Source: Paenibacillus sp. URB8-2
Lineage (GTDB): Bacteria; Bacillota; Bacilli; Paenibacillales; Paenibacillaceae
DNA length: 64,000 nt
Direction of reading: 5' to 3'
Assembly (NCBI RefSeq): GCF_013393385.1
Contig: NZ_AP023239.1
Location: forward strand, 744,001 to 808,000
A program made the translations under genes and the position numbers. Below the pieces are notes generated by a model. That model did no database searches and was not told where the DNA came from. It worked only from the letters and a program-made list of their open reading frames with translations. Shown in pieces: positions 42,412 through 52,083 of the stretch (position 1 is the stretch's first letter; each line of letters opens with the position of its first letter).

Positions 42412-43686
42412 ATGGATATTTTGGTGATTGGCGGCGGCGGACGGGAGCATGCAATATGCTGGAGCCTGTCCAAGAGCCCCAAAGCGGATAAAATTTACTG
42501 CGCGCCGGGCAATGCTGGGATCGCGGAGGTTGCGGAATGCGTGCCAATCGGCGTATTTGAGTTCGATAAGCTGGCCGCGTTCGCGAAGGAAAAAGAGGTC
42601 GGTCTTGTCGTCGTGGGACCGGACGACCCGCTGGCTGCGGGTATTGTAGACGTTCTTGAAGGAGAAGGGCTCAAGGTCTTCGGGCCGCGCAAAAACGCGG
42701 CCGAGATTGAAGGCAGCAAGGCGTTCATGAAGGACCTGCTGCATAAATACAATATTCCGACGGCGGCTTACCGTAAATTCAGCGACCACAGCGAGGCGCT
42801 GGCATATTTGCGGGAGCAGCCGCTGCCGATTGTCATCAAGGCGGACGGCCTTGCGGCGGGCAAAGGCGTAACCGTTGCCTATTCCCGCGAGGAAGCGGAG
42901 AAGGCGCTGGAGGATATGATGGTATCCCGCATCTTCGGAGAGTCCGGCAGTCAGGTCGTAATCGAAGAGTTTCTGGCGGGACAGGAGATGTCGATTCTGG
43001 CCTTCGTGGATGGCGAGACGGTGCGTCCGATGCCGGCGGCGCAGGACCACAAGCCGGTCTTTGACGGCGACAAAGGTCCCAATACCGGCGGGATGGGCAC
43101 CTACTCTCCGCTGCCGCATATCGATGATTCCATCATTCGCGAAGCGGTGGAGAAGATTATCGTCCCCACGGCCAAGGCCATGGTCTCCGAAGGCCGGCCT
43201 TTCCGGGGCGTCCTGTTCGCGGGATTGATGATTTCGCCGGACGGTACACCCAAAACCGTCGAATTCAACGCCCGCTTCGGCGATCCGGAGACTCAGGTCG
43301 TCCTGCCGAGGCTGAAGAGCGATCTGCTGGAGATCTTCCTGGCGGCGGTGGAAGGCCGTCTGGAGAGCTTGGATATCCAGTGGACCGACGAGGCGGCCGT
43401 CTGTGTCGTATTGGCTTCGGAAGGATACCCGGGTACCTATCCGAAAGGCGTGCCGATCACCGGGCTGGGCGAAGGCGGACGTGAAGGGCTCATTTTTCAT
43501 GCCGGTACGGCATTTGGTCCTGACGGCGGCATCGTGACCAGCGGCGGACGGGTGCTCGGCGTTGTCGGGCTCGGTGCCGGGATCGCGGAAGCGCGGGAAG
43601 CCGCTTATGCGAACGCGAACCGGATTTCCTTTGACGGCAAGCAGAACCGGACCGATATCGCAGCCAAAGCGTTATTAAGACAATAG
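42412..43686 (+). CDS. purD: GAR synthetase (phosphoribosylamine-glycine ligase)
   Basis: A 424-residue ATP-grasp ligase joining glycine to phosphoribosylamine. It begins MDILVIGGGGREHAICWSLS; the ATP-grasp core has IKADGLAAGKGVTVA, IEEFLAGQEMSILAF and NTGGMGTYSPLP, and EFNARFGDPETQVVLPRL is the C-terminal metal-binding motif. CGGAGG precedes the ATG at 42412. It is the last gene of the operon; a strong promoter then a terminator follow within 160 bases. Confidence 0.97.
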   Translation: MDILVIGGGGREHAICWSLSKSPKADKIYCAPGNAGIAEVAECVPIGVFEFDKLAAFAKEKEVGLVVVGPDDPLAAGIVDVLEGEGLKVFGPRKNAAEIEGSKAFMKDLLHKYNIPTAAYRKFSDHSEALAYLREQPLPIVIKADGLAAGKGVTVAYSREEAEKALEDMMVSRIFGESGSQVVIEEFLAGQEMSILAFVDGETVRPMPAAQDHKPVFDGDKGPNTGGMGTYSPLPHIDDSIIREAVEKIIVPTAKAMVSEGRPFRGVLFAGLMISPDGTPKTVEFNARFGDPETQVVLPRLKSDLLEIFLAAVEGRLESLDIQWTDEAAVCVVLASEGYPGTYPKGVPITGLGEGGREGLIFHAGTAFGPDGGIVTSGGRVLGVVGLGAGIAEAREAAYANANRISFDGKQNRTDIAAKALLRQ

Positions 43687-43743
43687 TCGGATTTTAGTTC
43701 GGGAGAACCCACAAATTTTTATGTTAAATGTCCTAAAAAAGGA

Positions 43744-43772
43744 CTGACAAGGCGTGAGAGAAGTGCTATAAT
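43744..43772 (+). promoter_or_regulatory. Strong promoter downstream of purD
   Basis: -35 CTGACA (43744-43749), 17-base spacer, -10 TATAAT (43767-43772). The transcript would begin near 43779 and meet a terminator after about 65 bases. Confidence 0.6.
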
Positions 43773-43778
43773 ACATCT

Positions 43779-43846
43779 CGTACGGGGGAAAATGTACGGA
43801 TATATACAGAAGAAAGGGTCTTTCCGGTGACGGAGGGACCCTTTTT
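43779..43846 (+). ncRNA. Candidate short transcript (small RNA or attenuated leader)
   Basis: The region from the predicted start to the terminator is about 68 bases and has no ORF with a ribosome binding site. It contains a GTAC-based hairpin (CGTACGGGGGAAAATGTACGG) before the terminator stem. It may be a leader that attenuates the SEC-C gene downstream, or a free small RNA. Not a known family that I recognise. Confidence 0.35.
43816..43846 (+). terminator. Rho-independent terminator
   Basis: An 11-bp stem GGGTCTTTCCG / CGGAGGGACCC (two G-U pairs) with a GTGA loop, followed by TTTTT. It also ends read-through from purD. Confidence 0.85.
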
Positions 43847-43959
43847 AAATGCCGGAAATGCTATAATGTTTTCATGGACAGTCACGCGGAAGCGTAGCTT
43901 AAGCAAATGTGCGGGCTGTTTACTTTTTGGCGTGCTGCAGATTTAAGGAGGAATTTGTT

Positions 43960-45291
43960 TTGATCAAGATTGGAAGAAACGACCTGTGTCCGTGCGGAAG
44001 CGGCAAAAAATATAAAAAGTGCTGTCTCGGAAAAGAACGGGACGCCGCAATTCCTGTACTCAGCCTGGTGGGTGCGGCAGCTGAAGCGACTGTGCAGGGC
44101 ACGATCGTGCAGCCCCCCGCGGAGGAGCAACCCGCTTCAGGGAGGAAGTCCGCTTCCAAAGGGGACAAGCTGACGCTTCCCAAGCTTAGAAAATTAGTTA
44201 CGCGCGACCTGCAGTGGGAGAGTCCGGCGCATGAAAGCCTGGCTCTCACGCTGATCGAGCAGATGAGATATGAGTATGACAAGGAACTGATCGCGGAAGC
44301 GCTGATGCTGTGGAACGGCTTTTCACGAATCGTGAAGCCGACCGTGAAGAAAGAAGGAGCCTTTTGCTCGGCAATAGAATATTTTCTGTCCGAGGAATAC
44401 GGCTTCATGCTGACCCAGGGCGAGCTTGCCGGGAAATATGAAGTAACCCAAGCCACGATTGCCCGCAGATTTAAGGAACTGTGTGCCTTTGTGGAGGAGC
44501 ATACGGTTGGAGGAACGAATGAGATGCTTCCGCCTGAAATTGTCATCGGGTCGCTCAAGGGCAGCGATAAGGAGAAGGCGGAAGAACTGGTATACAGAGC
44601 GATGGAGGCCGGCTCGCCTAAGTCAAGATCGCAGTTGGCCAAAGCCGCGCTTGAATTTGATCCGGACAGCGCCGGCGCGTATCTTATACTGGCCGATGAG
44701 GCGGAAAACGAGGATGAGGCGAGAGCTCTCTTAAAAGCGGGAATGGAAGCTGGCAGGCGGGAGCTGGGCAGCGCCTTCTTCGCTGAGAATAAAGGGTATT
44801 TCTGGGGGATTCCCGAGACCCGTCCTTATATACGGCTGTGCACAAGCTATGCGGATTCGTGCTGGTTCGCCGGGGCTGCGGACGAAGCCGCCAAAGTCCT
44901 GGAGCATATTCTGGAGCTCAATCCAAATGATAACACAGGCGCGCGTTATCTACTGCTTGCCGTTTATCTGTACAGCGACCGTCTGAAAGAGGCGGACAAG
45001 CTCTTGAAAGCATACGGAGAGGAAGATGGTGCCGCTTCGTTTGCCTATGACCGGATGGTGCTCGAATTCAAACGCCATGGCGTAACCTCCCGCCTGAAAA
45101 TGCTGTATCGCGTAGCAAAGGGCGTGAACAAGCATGTCCCGGATTATCTGCTCGGCGCCAAAATTCTTCCCCACAATCTGCCCGATTTTATCGGGATGGG
45201 CGATGCCAACGAAGCAATCGAGTACGTGATCATGCATTCGCGGCTGTGGGCGAGCGTACCGGAGCTGCTGAAGTGGATGCTGAAGCAGTAG
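43960..45291 (+). CDS. SEC-C motif protein with TPR-like repeats
   Basis: A 443-residue cytosolic protein. The N-terminus [20 protein letters not shown] is the zinc-binding SEC-C motif also found at the end of SecA, which binds SecB or ribosomes in other proteins. A helical region (~80-190) has a helix-turn-helix-like segment ([16 protein letters not shown]), and ~195-440 look like tetratricopeptide repeats ([20 protein letters not shown]). Function unknown; perhaps protein-protein or ribosome-related. The start is TTG at 43960 with AAGGAGG 8 bases upstream; the open frame back to 43909 lacks a site. A second TATAAT-like box is at 43862-43867. Confidence 0.75.
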   Translation: MIKIGRNDLCPCGSGKKYKKCCLGKERDAAIPVLSLVGAAAEATVQGTIVQPPAEEQPASGRKSASKGDKLTLPKLRKLVTRDLQWESPAHESLALTLIEQMRYEYDKELIAEALMLWNGFSRIVKPTVKKEGAFCSAIEYFLSEEYGFMLTQGELAGKYEVTQATIARRFKELCAFVEEHTVGGTNEMLPPEIVIGSLKGSDKEKAEELVYRAMEAGSPKSRSQLAKAALEFDPDSAGAYLILADEAENEDEARALLKAGMEAGRRELGSAFFAENKGYFWGIPETRPYIRLCTSYADSCWFAGAADEAAKVLEHILELNPNDNTGARYLLLAVYLYSDRLKEADKLLKAYGEEDGAASFAYDRMVLEFKRHGVTSRLKMLYRVAKGVNKHVPDYLLGAKILPHNLPDFIGMGDANEAIEYVIMHSRLWASVPELLKWMLKQ

Positions 45292-45308
45292 AATAAGCCT
45301 TTCATTAG

Positions 45309-45346
45309 AGCCTTTACTCCCTGTACACAGGAGTGAAGGCTTTTTT
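45309..45346 (+). terminator. Rho-independent terminator after the SEC-C gene
   Basis: AGCCTTTACTCC / GGAGTGAAGGCT around CTGTACACA, followed by TTTTTT. Confidence 0.88.
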
Positions 45347-45419
45347 GATGCATAAAAGTCCAAATTTCGACATCGACATATAGCTGACATATTTTTTGAT
45401 AGAAAACCTGACATTCCCC

Positions 45420-45447
45420 TAAATAACTCCAAAATGAAATCCGATAG
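45420..45447 (+). promoter_or_regulatory. Candidate SigD (flagellar/chemotaxis) promoter
   Basis: TAAA (45420-45423), 16 bases, TCCGATAG (45440-45447), near the SigD consensus TAAA-N15-GCCGATAT. It is about 175 bases before the chemotaxis receptor start, and SigD control of such receptors is common. The remaining bases to 45623 hold no gene. Confidence 0.35.
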
Positions 45448-45623
45448 CAAGTATAAAGGCATTTTCTGAAATCGGACTTTCATTTCTTCACACTTTGTTC
45501 GAATGTCGTTGTTAAACGGTAAAGGAGTAAAGTAGAATTTTGTAGAAATAAGTCGAAAAAGAGATATTCTTTCTCAGAAAACAAACAAGTATGTTTATAA
45601 TTTATGTTGAAGGCGGGATCATC

Positions 45624-47903
45624 ATGGTACAAAAATTATCTCCTAATGAAAAAAAAGAGTCGGCTTCCAAGCCGTTAGAGGAGAGTCACTCTGCAGACAA
45701 TCGCAAACCGTGGTCAAAAGGAATGATCCCGTCAAAGCTGAAGCTTCGCTGGCCGAACAAACGGCAGCCTAAAGGGCTGTCTAAACCTATGGCGGAAGCG
45801 GCGCAGTCAGGAGAGCGTGCGGAAGAAAAGGCGGGATTCAAGGGCTTAGCCGGTAAATTACTGCACGGTTTCTCCGACATGGGGATCAGAGGCAAGTTGT
45901 TTTTGTCCGTTATCGTGTCCGTCGTTATCATCTTTACAATCATGGCATCCGTCATTTACGTCAACGCCAAAAAGGTTATCGTCAATGATTTGCGCCAATC
46001 GCTTGATTATGAGAAAGGCCTGATCTCATCAAAAGTGAACGATCTGCTGCTGCCGGCCGGCGACAGTGTGCAGCTGCTGGGCGTCAACGCTTTTGTGAGA
46101 GACTACATCGCAAGCGTACCTTCGCCGGACCAAGTCAAGACGACGGAAGGATACACCGAACTTGTTCGCACACTGAATCTTACCAAGGGCAACAACAAGA
46201 ATCTGCAGAACGTATATATCGGTCTGGATGGCGTCAACAAGGTCATAACCCAGGATGAATTCGAGCCTCCGGCTGACTACAACATGAAGGAGCGAGCTTG
46301 GTATACCACAACGGTTAAGAACAACCGTCTTACGGTGACAGACCCTTATATTGACGCCGGCTCCGGCAAAATGGTTGTTACTCTTAGCGCTCCGATTCTG
46401 GACGACAGCGGCAAGCTGATCGGCGTGGCGGGTGCGGACATTTCCATTGAGCAAATCACGAAGGAACTGAAAGATTTCAACTACAGGGGCAGCGGATTTG
46501 CGCTGCTGGTCAACAAGACGGGCACCTTCATGTACCACCCGAACAGCGACTATATCCTGCTTAAGAAGATCGGCGAACTGGGTGCGGACTGGAAAGCGGT
46601 CGGCGACAAAATGGTACAATGGGGCGCAAATGTTATGAAGACGGATATTGACGGCCGCTCCAATTATGTTTCTTATGCTCCCGCAGTAGACCATCAATGG
46701 GCGGTAGCGCTTGTCGTGCCTTCGGGGGACGCGGAGAGCGCCCTGAAAACTTTCCAGCTTATTTTCATTTTGTCGATTCTGGCTTCGATTGTCATTCTGG
46801 GCCTCCTGCTGTATTTCGTTTCCGGCAGTCTTTTGAAGCCGATTCCGGTCTTGACCTCCGCCTTCGGGGCCGCGATGAACGGGGACCTGTCGGTACGAGC
46901 CAATTTCAAGGCCGTAGGGGAAATGAAGCTTTTGGCCATGGGCTTTAATGAAATGATCTCCTCCCAGCAAATTATGATTGGAGAAATCATGCGAACCTCG
47001 CGCAGCATTTCGAGTGCGGTGGAAAATACGGAGAAAAATATCTTCGCTCTGGACGAGAACATTGCGGACGTGTCCGCCACGACCGAAGAATTATCGGCGG
47101 GAATGCAGCAAACGGCTGCCTCCATGGAGGAAATGAACGCCAGTACGCTGGAGATCGAGAGCGCCATTAATAACATCGCCTTGAAGGCGCAGGAAGGCGC
47201 AGGGTCGGCCAGGGAGATCAATGAGCGCGCCGAGCGGCTTAAGCAGTCGGCCATCGAGTCCCGCCAGGCGGCGGACCGGCTCTACGGGCAGAGCGAAGAG
47301 AAGCTTCGGAACGCGATCGAGCAGTCCCGGTCGATCGAACAGATCAAGGTTCTGACGAAAGCTATACTGGAGATTTCCGCGCAGACGAACCTGCTGTCGC
47401 TGAACGCCTCCATCGAGGCGGCGCGGGCTGGAGAAGCGGGGCGGGGATTCGCCGTGGTCGCTGAGGAAATCCGCAAGCTGGCGGAAAATTCCCGGGAGGC
47501 CGTAGGAGAAATTATGCAGGTCACTGGCTCGGTTGTTACGGCGGTGGGCAGTCTCGTCGAAGGGGCAGAGGATATCCTGCAATTTGTGGACAAGCAGGTC
47601 CTGCACGATTACGACGCCATGCAGCAGACGGGCTCACTGTACAGTGAAGACGCCAAGTATGTAGAAGATCTGGCGACGGATTTCAGCGCCACTACGGAGG
47701 AACTGCTTGCCTCTATCCAAAATATGCTGAGCGCCATCAGTGAAACGACGATAGCCACGAACGAAGGCGCCGAGGGCGCGGGCAGCATTGCCGAAAGATC
47801 GGAGCAGATTATCAGCCAATCCAGCGGCATTGTGACGGAGATGGAAGAGATCCGGCAGAGCGCGTCGGCGCTGCTGAATACTGTGTCCCGTTTTAAGGCA
47901 TAA
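45624..47903 (+). CDS. Methyl-accepting chemotaxis protein (dCACHE sensor)
   Basis: A 759-residue membrane chemoreceptor. It has an unusual basic, Lys/Pro-rich cytoplasmic N-terminus of about 90 residues, a first helix (~91-113), an extracellular dCACHE domain (~120-390) with [20 protein letters not shown], a second helix (~395-420), HAMP, and a long signalling coiled coil with the hairpin tip [20 protein letters not shown]. Ligands of dCACHE domains are often amino acids or organic acids; none can be named here. The ATG at 45624 follows AAGGCGGG. It would feed a CheA array elsewhere. Single gene, followed by a terminator. Confidence 0.92.
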   Translation: MVQKLSPNEKKESASKPLEESHSADNRKPWSKGMIPSKLKLRWPNKRQPKGLSKPMAEAAQSGERAEEKAGFKGLAGKLLHGFSDMGIRGKLFLSVIVSVVIIFTIMASVIYVNAKKVIVNDLRQSLDYEKGLISSKVNDLLLPAGDSVQLLGVNAFVRDYIASVPSPDQVKTTEGYTELVRTLNLTKGNNKNLQNVYIGLDGVNKVITQDEFEPPADYNMKERAWYTTTVKNNRLTVTDPYIDAGSGKMVVTLSAPILDDSGKLIGVAGADISIEQITKELKDFNYRGSGFALLVNKTGTFMYHPNSDYILLKKIGELGADWKAVGDKMVQWGANVMKTDIDGRSNYVSYAPAVDHQWAVALVVPSGDAESALKTFQLIFILSILASIVILGLLLYFVSGSLLKPIPVLTSAFGAAMNGDLSVRANFKAVGEMKLLAMGFNEMISSQQIMIGEIMRTSRSISSAVENTEKNIFALDENIADVSATTEELSAGMQQTAASMEEMNASTLEIESAINNIALKAQEGAGSAREINERAERLKQSAIESRQAADRLYGQSEEKLRNAIEQSRSIEQIKVLTKAILEISAQTNLLSLNASIEAARAGEAGRGFAVVAEEIRKLAENSREAVGEIMQVTGSVVTAVGSLVEGAEDILQFVDKQVLHDYDAMQQTGSLYSEDAKYVEDLATDFSATTEELLASIQNMLSAISETTIATNEGAEGAGSIAERSEQIISQSSGIVTEMEEIRQSASALLNTVSRFKA

Positions 47904-47930
47904 ACTGTAAATCATTGCGCCAGCATCGTT

Positions 47931-47967
47931 CGGCCCCGGCGATTACTAAACGCCGGGGCCGTTTTTG
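47931..47967 (+). terminator. Rho-independent terminator after the chemoreceptor gene
   Basis: GGCCCCGGCG / CGCCGGGGCC with loop ATTACTAAA, followed by GTTTTT. Confidence 0.9.
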
Positions 47968-47979
47968 CGCCCCCAATGC

Positions 47980-48008
47980 TTGAAAAATTTCCGCCGGGGG
48001 AGTATGTT
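47980..48008 (+). promoter_or_regulatory. Promoter of ilvA
   Basis: -35 TTGAAA (47980-47985), 17-base spacer, -10 TATGTT (48003-48008), about 50 bases before the ilvA start. Confidence 0.5.
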
Positions 48009-48056
48009 ACAAGAAGGCTACGAAATGCTAACAAGATAGTGAAGCGAGGAGAATTC

Positions 48057-49319
48057 ATGAAGGAAAGCGACAACCGGATCGTGGGGCTGGAAGACATCGT
48101 GCGGGCGCATCACATGCTGCGGGAAGTCATTGTCCGGACTCCGCTGCAGCGCGACGCGGTGCTGTCGGCCAAGTACGATTGCAATGTATATTTAAAGCGC
48201 GAGGACCTTCAGGTCGTGCGCTCATTCAAAATCCGCGGGGCTTACAATATGATCCGCAGCCTGTCCGAAGAGGAAAGAAACCGGGGGATCGTCTGCGCCA
48301 GTGCGGGCAACCATGCGCAGGGCGTCGCCTTCTCCTGCCGTGCGCTCGGTATTCACGGCAAAGTGTATATGCCCAGCACCACTCCCAATCAGAAGGTGAA
48401 ACAGGTTCGGCGGTTCGGCGGTGATTATGTCGAAGTGGTGCTCAAGGGAGATACGTTCGACGACGCCTACGAAGAAGCGATGCAGGCCTGCGTTGAGCAC
48501 GGCATGACGCTCATTCATCCGTTCGACGAGCCCAAGATCATTGCCGGCAACGGAACGATTGCGATGGAAGTGATGGAGAGTATGAGCGAACCGGCCGATT
48601 TTGTGTTCGTGACGATCGGCGGCGGAGGGCTGGCGGCGGGCGTGGGTTCCTATGTGAAGACGGTCAGCCCTTCTACCAAGGTTATCGGCGTGGAGCCGTC
48701 GGGAGCTGCCTCCATGAGCGAGGCGTTCAAGCGGGGAGAGGTCGTTACGCTGCCGGAAATCGACAAGTTCGTCGACGGCGCGGCGGTGAAGCGGGTTGGA
48801 GGACTTACGTACGATATCTGTTCCCGCGCGCTGGACGACATCGTCAAGGTGCCGGAGGGCAAGGCCTGCACAGCGATATTGGAGCTGTATAACGAGAATG
48901 CCATCGTGGTGGAGCCGGCAGGCTCGCTGCCGGTCGCGGCACTGGACCTGTACCGAGATCAGATCCGGGGCAAGACGGTCGTCTGCATCGTGAGCGGCGG
49001 CAATAATGATATCGACCGGATGCAGGAGATTAAAGAGCGCTCGCTGATCTATGAAGGATTGAAGCATTATTTTATGATTAACTTCCCCCAGCGGGCGGGC
49101 GCGCTGCGCGAATTTTTGTCAGAGGTGATCGGTCCCGAGGACGATATTACCCGGTTTGAATATACGAAGAAGAACGACAAGGAGAACGGTCCGGCCCTCG
49201 TCGGCATCGAGCTGCTGTCCAAGGAAGCCTACGAGCCGCTTCTTGAGCGGATGAAGCTCAAGGGCGTGGATTATGTAGAACTGAACAAGGACTTGAATCT
49301 GTTCAATATGCTGATCTAG
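48057..49319 (+). CDS. ilvA: Threonine ammonia-lyase, biosynthetic
   Basis: A 420-residue PLP enzyme that deaminates threonine to 2-oxobutyrate, the first step to isoleucine. The PLP lysine is K58 in VRSFKIRGAYN; the phosphate-binding loop is TIGGGGLAAGVGS. The C-terminal ~80 residues (HYFMINFPQRAGALREFLSE) form one regulatory ACT-like domain, the single-domain type found in Bacillus, so feedback by isoleucine is expected. The ATG at 48057 follows GCGAGGAG. The frame is open back to 47976, but that part covers the promoter. Confidence 0.95.
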   Translation: MKESDNRIVGLEDIVRAHHMLREVIVRTPLQRDAVLSAKYDCNVYLKREDLQVVRSFKIRGAYNMIRSLSEEERNRGIVCASAGNHAQGVAFSCRALGIHGKVYMPSTTPNQKVKQVRRFGGDYVEVVLKGDTFDDAYEEAMQACVEHGMTLIHPFDEPKIIAGNGTIAMEVMESMSEPADFVFVTIGGGGLAAGVGSYVKTVSPSTKVIGVEPSGAASMSEAFKRGEVVTLPEIDKFVDGAAVKRVGGLTYDICSRALDDIVKVPEGKACTAILELYNENAIVVEPAGSLPVAALDLYRDQIRGKTVVCIVSGGNNDIDRMQEIKERSLIYEGLKHYFMINFPQRAGALREFLSEVIGPEDDITRFEYTKKNDKENGPALVGIELLSKEAYEPLLERMKLKGVDYVELNKDLNLFNMLI

Positions 49320-49334
49320 TCATTAGCATGCACA

Positions 49335-49367
49335 AACAGCCCCGCGGAAAAGTCCGCGGGGCTGTTC
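49335..49367 (+). terminator. Terminator after ilvA
   Basis: AACAGCCCCGCGGA-AAAG-TCCGCGGGGCTGTT, a near-perfect long hairpin followed by a short T-containing stretch. Confidence 0.75.
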
Positions 49368-49378
49368 TGACTGGATGA

Positions 49379-49538
49379 AGAGGGGAAGCTCCTGTTTCCA
49401 GCTTGGGCATTGACCATGTCCATTTCAACAACCGTAACGTCAGGATCGATAATCCCGAATGTAAAATGTCAACCATATTTGTGGAGCTTAGTCACGACAA
49501 GAAAAGAGAAACCGAAAAGAAACTCCAGGGGCTATAAA
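49379..49538 (+). pseudogene. Possible gene-tail remnant of unknown family
   Basis: A plus-strand frame ending at TAA (~49536) reads SLGIDHVHFNNRNVRIDNPE and then CKMSTIFVELSHDKKRETEK, which looks like a real protein end. It has no start codon with a ribosome binding site and a TGA lies just upstream in frame. I do not recognise the family. It may also be chance. Confidence 0.25.
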
Positions 49539-49560
49539 GCCTATTCAGATAGCTTTGTAT

Positions 49561-50556
49561 TTATCGCCCCATTGATCGTTTCTCAGAGATGGACGTTTGC
49601 GGGTAGGCGGACAACTCCTGAGGCGCCGCCTGCCTGCGGTATAGCTCGATTTCATCGGTCAGCTTGTAGTCATGCTCCTTCGCCAGCTTCATGAAGCCGT
49701 CCAGCTTCTCCAGATAAGCGCTTTTGCCGGTGCTCTTGGCCAGAATCATGCCGTAGGCTTTCTGCGCTTCCAGATCCATCTCCTGATTGTCGTAATGAAA
49801 CAGCGGCGTGTTGTTCAGGCCATAGAACGTATCGGTCTCGTACATCCGGTACAGCTGCTTTACGGTCCCCAAACGGTTGGACCGGGGATAATCGGCAATG
49901 AAGGCTTCCTGAGCCAACGCTCGGGATACCACCTCGGCCCAGGCAATGACAAGACCATTATCCTTGTTGGACGGGAAATTCGATTCGACTGCCATAATGG
50001 AAATATAGTCGCGTATGTCACCTGTGACATACGACTTGTATTTCCGATAAGCGTCATAATCGATAACCGGGAAGAACGAACCTTCGGCGGTCTCCAGCTT
50101 GTATCCGCATGCTGCGGCCCGCCGCAGCATCAGACGCAGGTTCACATTCTTCGTCTTGTCCGCCAGCTGCGCAAAACGGTCTCCAGGCTCATAAATATCC
50201 GTCAGCTTGCGCTGAACTACGGAATTGTAAAATTTATCTTCCCAAGCTGGCAGCGCGGCCTTTTGGGCATTTTCAAGCCTAAGAGTCATGATCGCAGCCC
50301 GATAAGAACCGACCGCGTACATATTGGCGTTTAGGTAAGAGATTGCCTCAGGCAGCTTGTTCGGGGACAGGAGCAGCGGCAGCGAAGCTTTGTAGACGGC
50401 TTCCGCATGGCTTGTGCCCGCCGTAATGGACGCCGCCGCGGTTGTTCCCGCAGAGGAAGAGCCGGCGCCAAGGACGGAGACCGGTTCGGCTATCGTGAAC
50501 AGCAGTGTAAGGACGGAGGCCAAGGCAGCCGTCAAAATAGAATGTTTCTTAGTCAA
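49561..50556 (-). CDS. Exported protein of unknown function
   Basis: A 331-residue protein with a signal peptide (~1-31, hydrophobic AALASVLTLLFTIA ending SVLGA) and a mostly helical mature part. Segments such as EPGDRFAQLADKTKNVNLRL and DIRDYISIMAVESNFPSNKD are not from a family I recognise. There is no lipobox cysteine, sorting signal or repeat. The start is TTG at 50556 with GGAGGAG upstream. It is encoded 33 bases after the DUF1129-like membrane protein and is probably co-transcribed with it. Likely a Paenibacillus-specific secreted protein. Confidence 0.7.
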   Translation of the reverse strand: MTKKHSILTAALASVLTLLFTIAEPVSVLGAGSSSAGTTAAASITAGTSHAEAVYKASLPLLLSPNKLPEAISYLNANMYAVGSYRAAIMTLRLENAQKAALPAWEDKFYNSVVQRKLTDIYEPGDRFAQLADKTKNVNLRLMLRRAAACGYKLETAEGSFFPVIDYDAYRKYKSYVTGDIRDYISIMAVESNFPSNKDNGLVIAWAEVVSRALAQEAFIADYPRSNRLGTVKQLYRMYETDTFYGLNNTPLFHYDNQEMDLEAQKAYGMILAKSTGKSAYLEKLDGFMKLAKEHDYKLTDEIELYRRQAAPQELSAYPQTSISEKRSMGR

Positions 50557-50589
50557 TTGAACTCCTCCAGTCTATGCATGAGGCAGAGG

Positions 50590-51252
50590 TTATTTGCGGC
50601 GGAACAACAGTCTCTGGCCGATCAGCCCTGCCGTGAATACAATCAGGCTGACCCACGGGGATAGGGGGAACGTCGGCAGCCATTTGCCGAGAAGAAGACC
50701 GGCGGTAACGATGATAACGGCGACGGCGACATAGGTGCCGAGAGACTTCAAATCGAATTTTCCGGCCTTGGGCGCGTCGTCTTCCGACAAGGAACCGAGC
50801 CATTTCATAATCAGTCCCACAAAAATAATCGATCCCAAGCCGACGCCGATTAACGTAAACAGGCTGATTTGTCCGAACATGCCGGCGGTTCCCGTAAACC
50901 ATAGGGAGATCAGGCCGCCGGCCGCTAGAACCCCGAACAGCCAGGTCAGGGCAACCCAGGGAATCATGAGCACTATTTTTTGCCTGCTAAACGCAGGGCG
51001 TTCGGGTGTTTCATCCATGATCTTTCTAAAATATTCTTCGGGTTTGTCCCCGAATACCTGCTTCGCGTTTTTCCCCCGGGCCTGGGCTTCGAGCAGGGTA
51101 TGGGCGGCTTCCAGCAGAAGCTCTTCCGTGCGCAGCTTATCGATCCGGCTTGCCCGCAGCGCGATAATCATATCCTCCATATAGGAGCGGTTGAAGGGCG
51201 TCATTTGTTCCCGCAAACGGTTATTTTCTTTAATCATATCTTTCACTTTCAT
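50590..51252 (-). CDS. DUF1129-like membrane protein
   Basis: A 220-residue protein. The N-terminal ~95 residues are soluble and helical (MKVKDMIKENNRLREQMTP, ASRIDKLRTEELLLEAAHTL), and four hydrophobic segments follow (~98-118, ~127-147, ~170-188, ~192-212). The arrangement resembles DUF1129 proteins of Bacillota, which have no known function. The ATG at 51252 has GGAGG at an unusually long distance (about 13 bases), so the exact start is uncertain. It lies upstream of an exported protein in the same direction. Confidence 0.65.
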   Translation of the reverse strand: MKVKDMIKENNRLREQMTPFNRSYMEDMIIALRASRIDKLRTEELLLEAAHTLLEAQARGKNAKQVFGDKPEEYFRKIMDETPERPAFSRQKIVLMIPWVALTWLFGVLAAGGLISLWFTGTAGMFGQISLFTLIGVGLGSIIFVGLIMKWLGSLSEDDAPKAGKFDLKSLGTYVAVAVIIVTAGLLLGKWLPTFPLSPWVSLIVFTAGLIGQRLLFRRK

Positions 51253-51503
51253 GCTCTTAACGCCAACCTCCGTGTGATGAATCGGTTTGTCTCCACTACC
51301 CAAAGTATACGGCCCCGCCGGCGGACAGTGCAAGGATATGCGCTTTGCGGCTGCTTCCGCGCCTCAGCTCCAGGCTTCGACCATCAGTCAACGGAGCGGG
51401 CATTGCTGCAAGCGCCGGTCTCCTGCGTGTATAAACGCATCTGAACGGTTAACACTGATAGGACGCCGCGGAGGCGGCGATAACGGCAAAAGGAGGATGC
51501 TTT

Positions 51504-51698
51504 ATGGAGCCCGTGAATCCAAGCGGCATGGAAGAGAATGCGGGGAGCGGAACCGCGCCCCGGAACGGTATCACCGATTGGGGAGGCTCGGACGGGTTCA
51601 GTCTATTGAACTCAGCCGCCGACGCTCCAAGGGAAAAGCTTCAGAGCACGGAAGCCGGACAAGAGACCGGCGATGCCTCCGACAGCGGCTATGAATAA
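51504..51698 (+). CDS. Small acidic protein of unknown function (64 aa)
   Basis: Begins MEPVNPSGMEENAGSG and ends EAGQETGDASDSGYE. It has no helix-forming hydrophobic segment and is rich in G, S, A, E and D, so probably disordered and soluble. An AAAGGAGG site is 8 bases before the ATG at 51504, giving good translational support. The C-terminal pattern E-x-x-QET-x-D-x(4)-YE recurs in the next small ORF at 51814, so the two look related. Confidence 0.55.
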   Translation: MEPVNPSGMEENAGSGTAPRNGITDWGGSDGFSLLNSAADAPREKLQSTEAGQETGDASDSGYE

Positions 51699-51813
51699 TC
51701 AACATTAGGTTGTTTGCGATATTTTGCCCATGAATAGTCTCTCCTTAAAGAGCGCACACTGACTGTTGAACGGCGCCTGAGAAGGTTCGCTCAAAAGAAA
51801 GGCGGGATGAAAC

Positions 51814-52014
51814 GTGGAACAACGGCGTGACAAGGCGGGGAGTGGGCAGCCGAAGAAGAACCCTGCGGAAGAAATGTCGGTCGGTCATGCGGAATTGCCC
51901 GAGGAGTGCTCGGCCAGCTTATGGGAATGCGCCCCCGGCGCTCCTGAGGAGTGGCTGAAGGGCTGGGAAGGCAGACAAGAAACGCACGACATGTTCAAAT
52001 ACAGCTACGAATAG
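51814..52014 (+). CDS. Small acidic protein of unknown function (66 aa), relative of the preceding one
   Basis: Begins MEQRRDKAGSGQPKKN and ends EGRQETHDMFKYSYE. It shares the E-x-x-QET-x-D-x(4)-YE tail with the 64-aa protein 115 bases upstream. The middle contains two cysteines (EECSASLWEC). The start is GTG at 51814 behind AAAGGCGGG; an ATG at 51805 is in another frame and stops after seven codons. It is followed by a terminator at 52042. No family recognised. Confidence 0.5.
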   Translation: MEQRRDKAGSGQPKKNPAEEMSVGHAELPEECSASLWECAPGAPEEWLKGWEGRQETHDMFKYSYE

Positions 52015-52041
52015 CTGGCCGTTTAAGGACGGACGTCCCGT

Positions 52042-52082
52042 GAAGACCCTTTTTGTCCTTCAGGATAAAAGGGGTCTTTTCT
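52042..52082 (+). terminator. Rho-independent terminator
   Basis: AGACCCTTTTTGTCC... pairs with ...GGATAAAAGGGGTCT, followed by TTT. Confidence 0.75.
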
Positions 52083-52083
52083 A

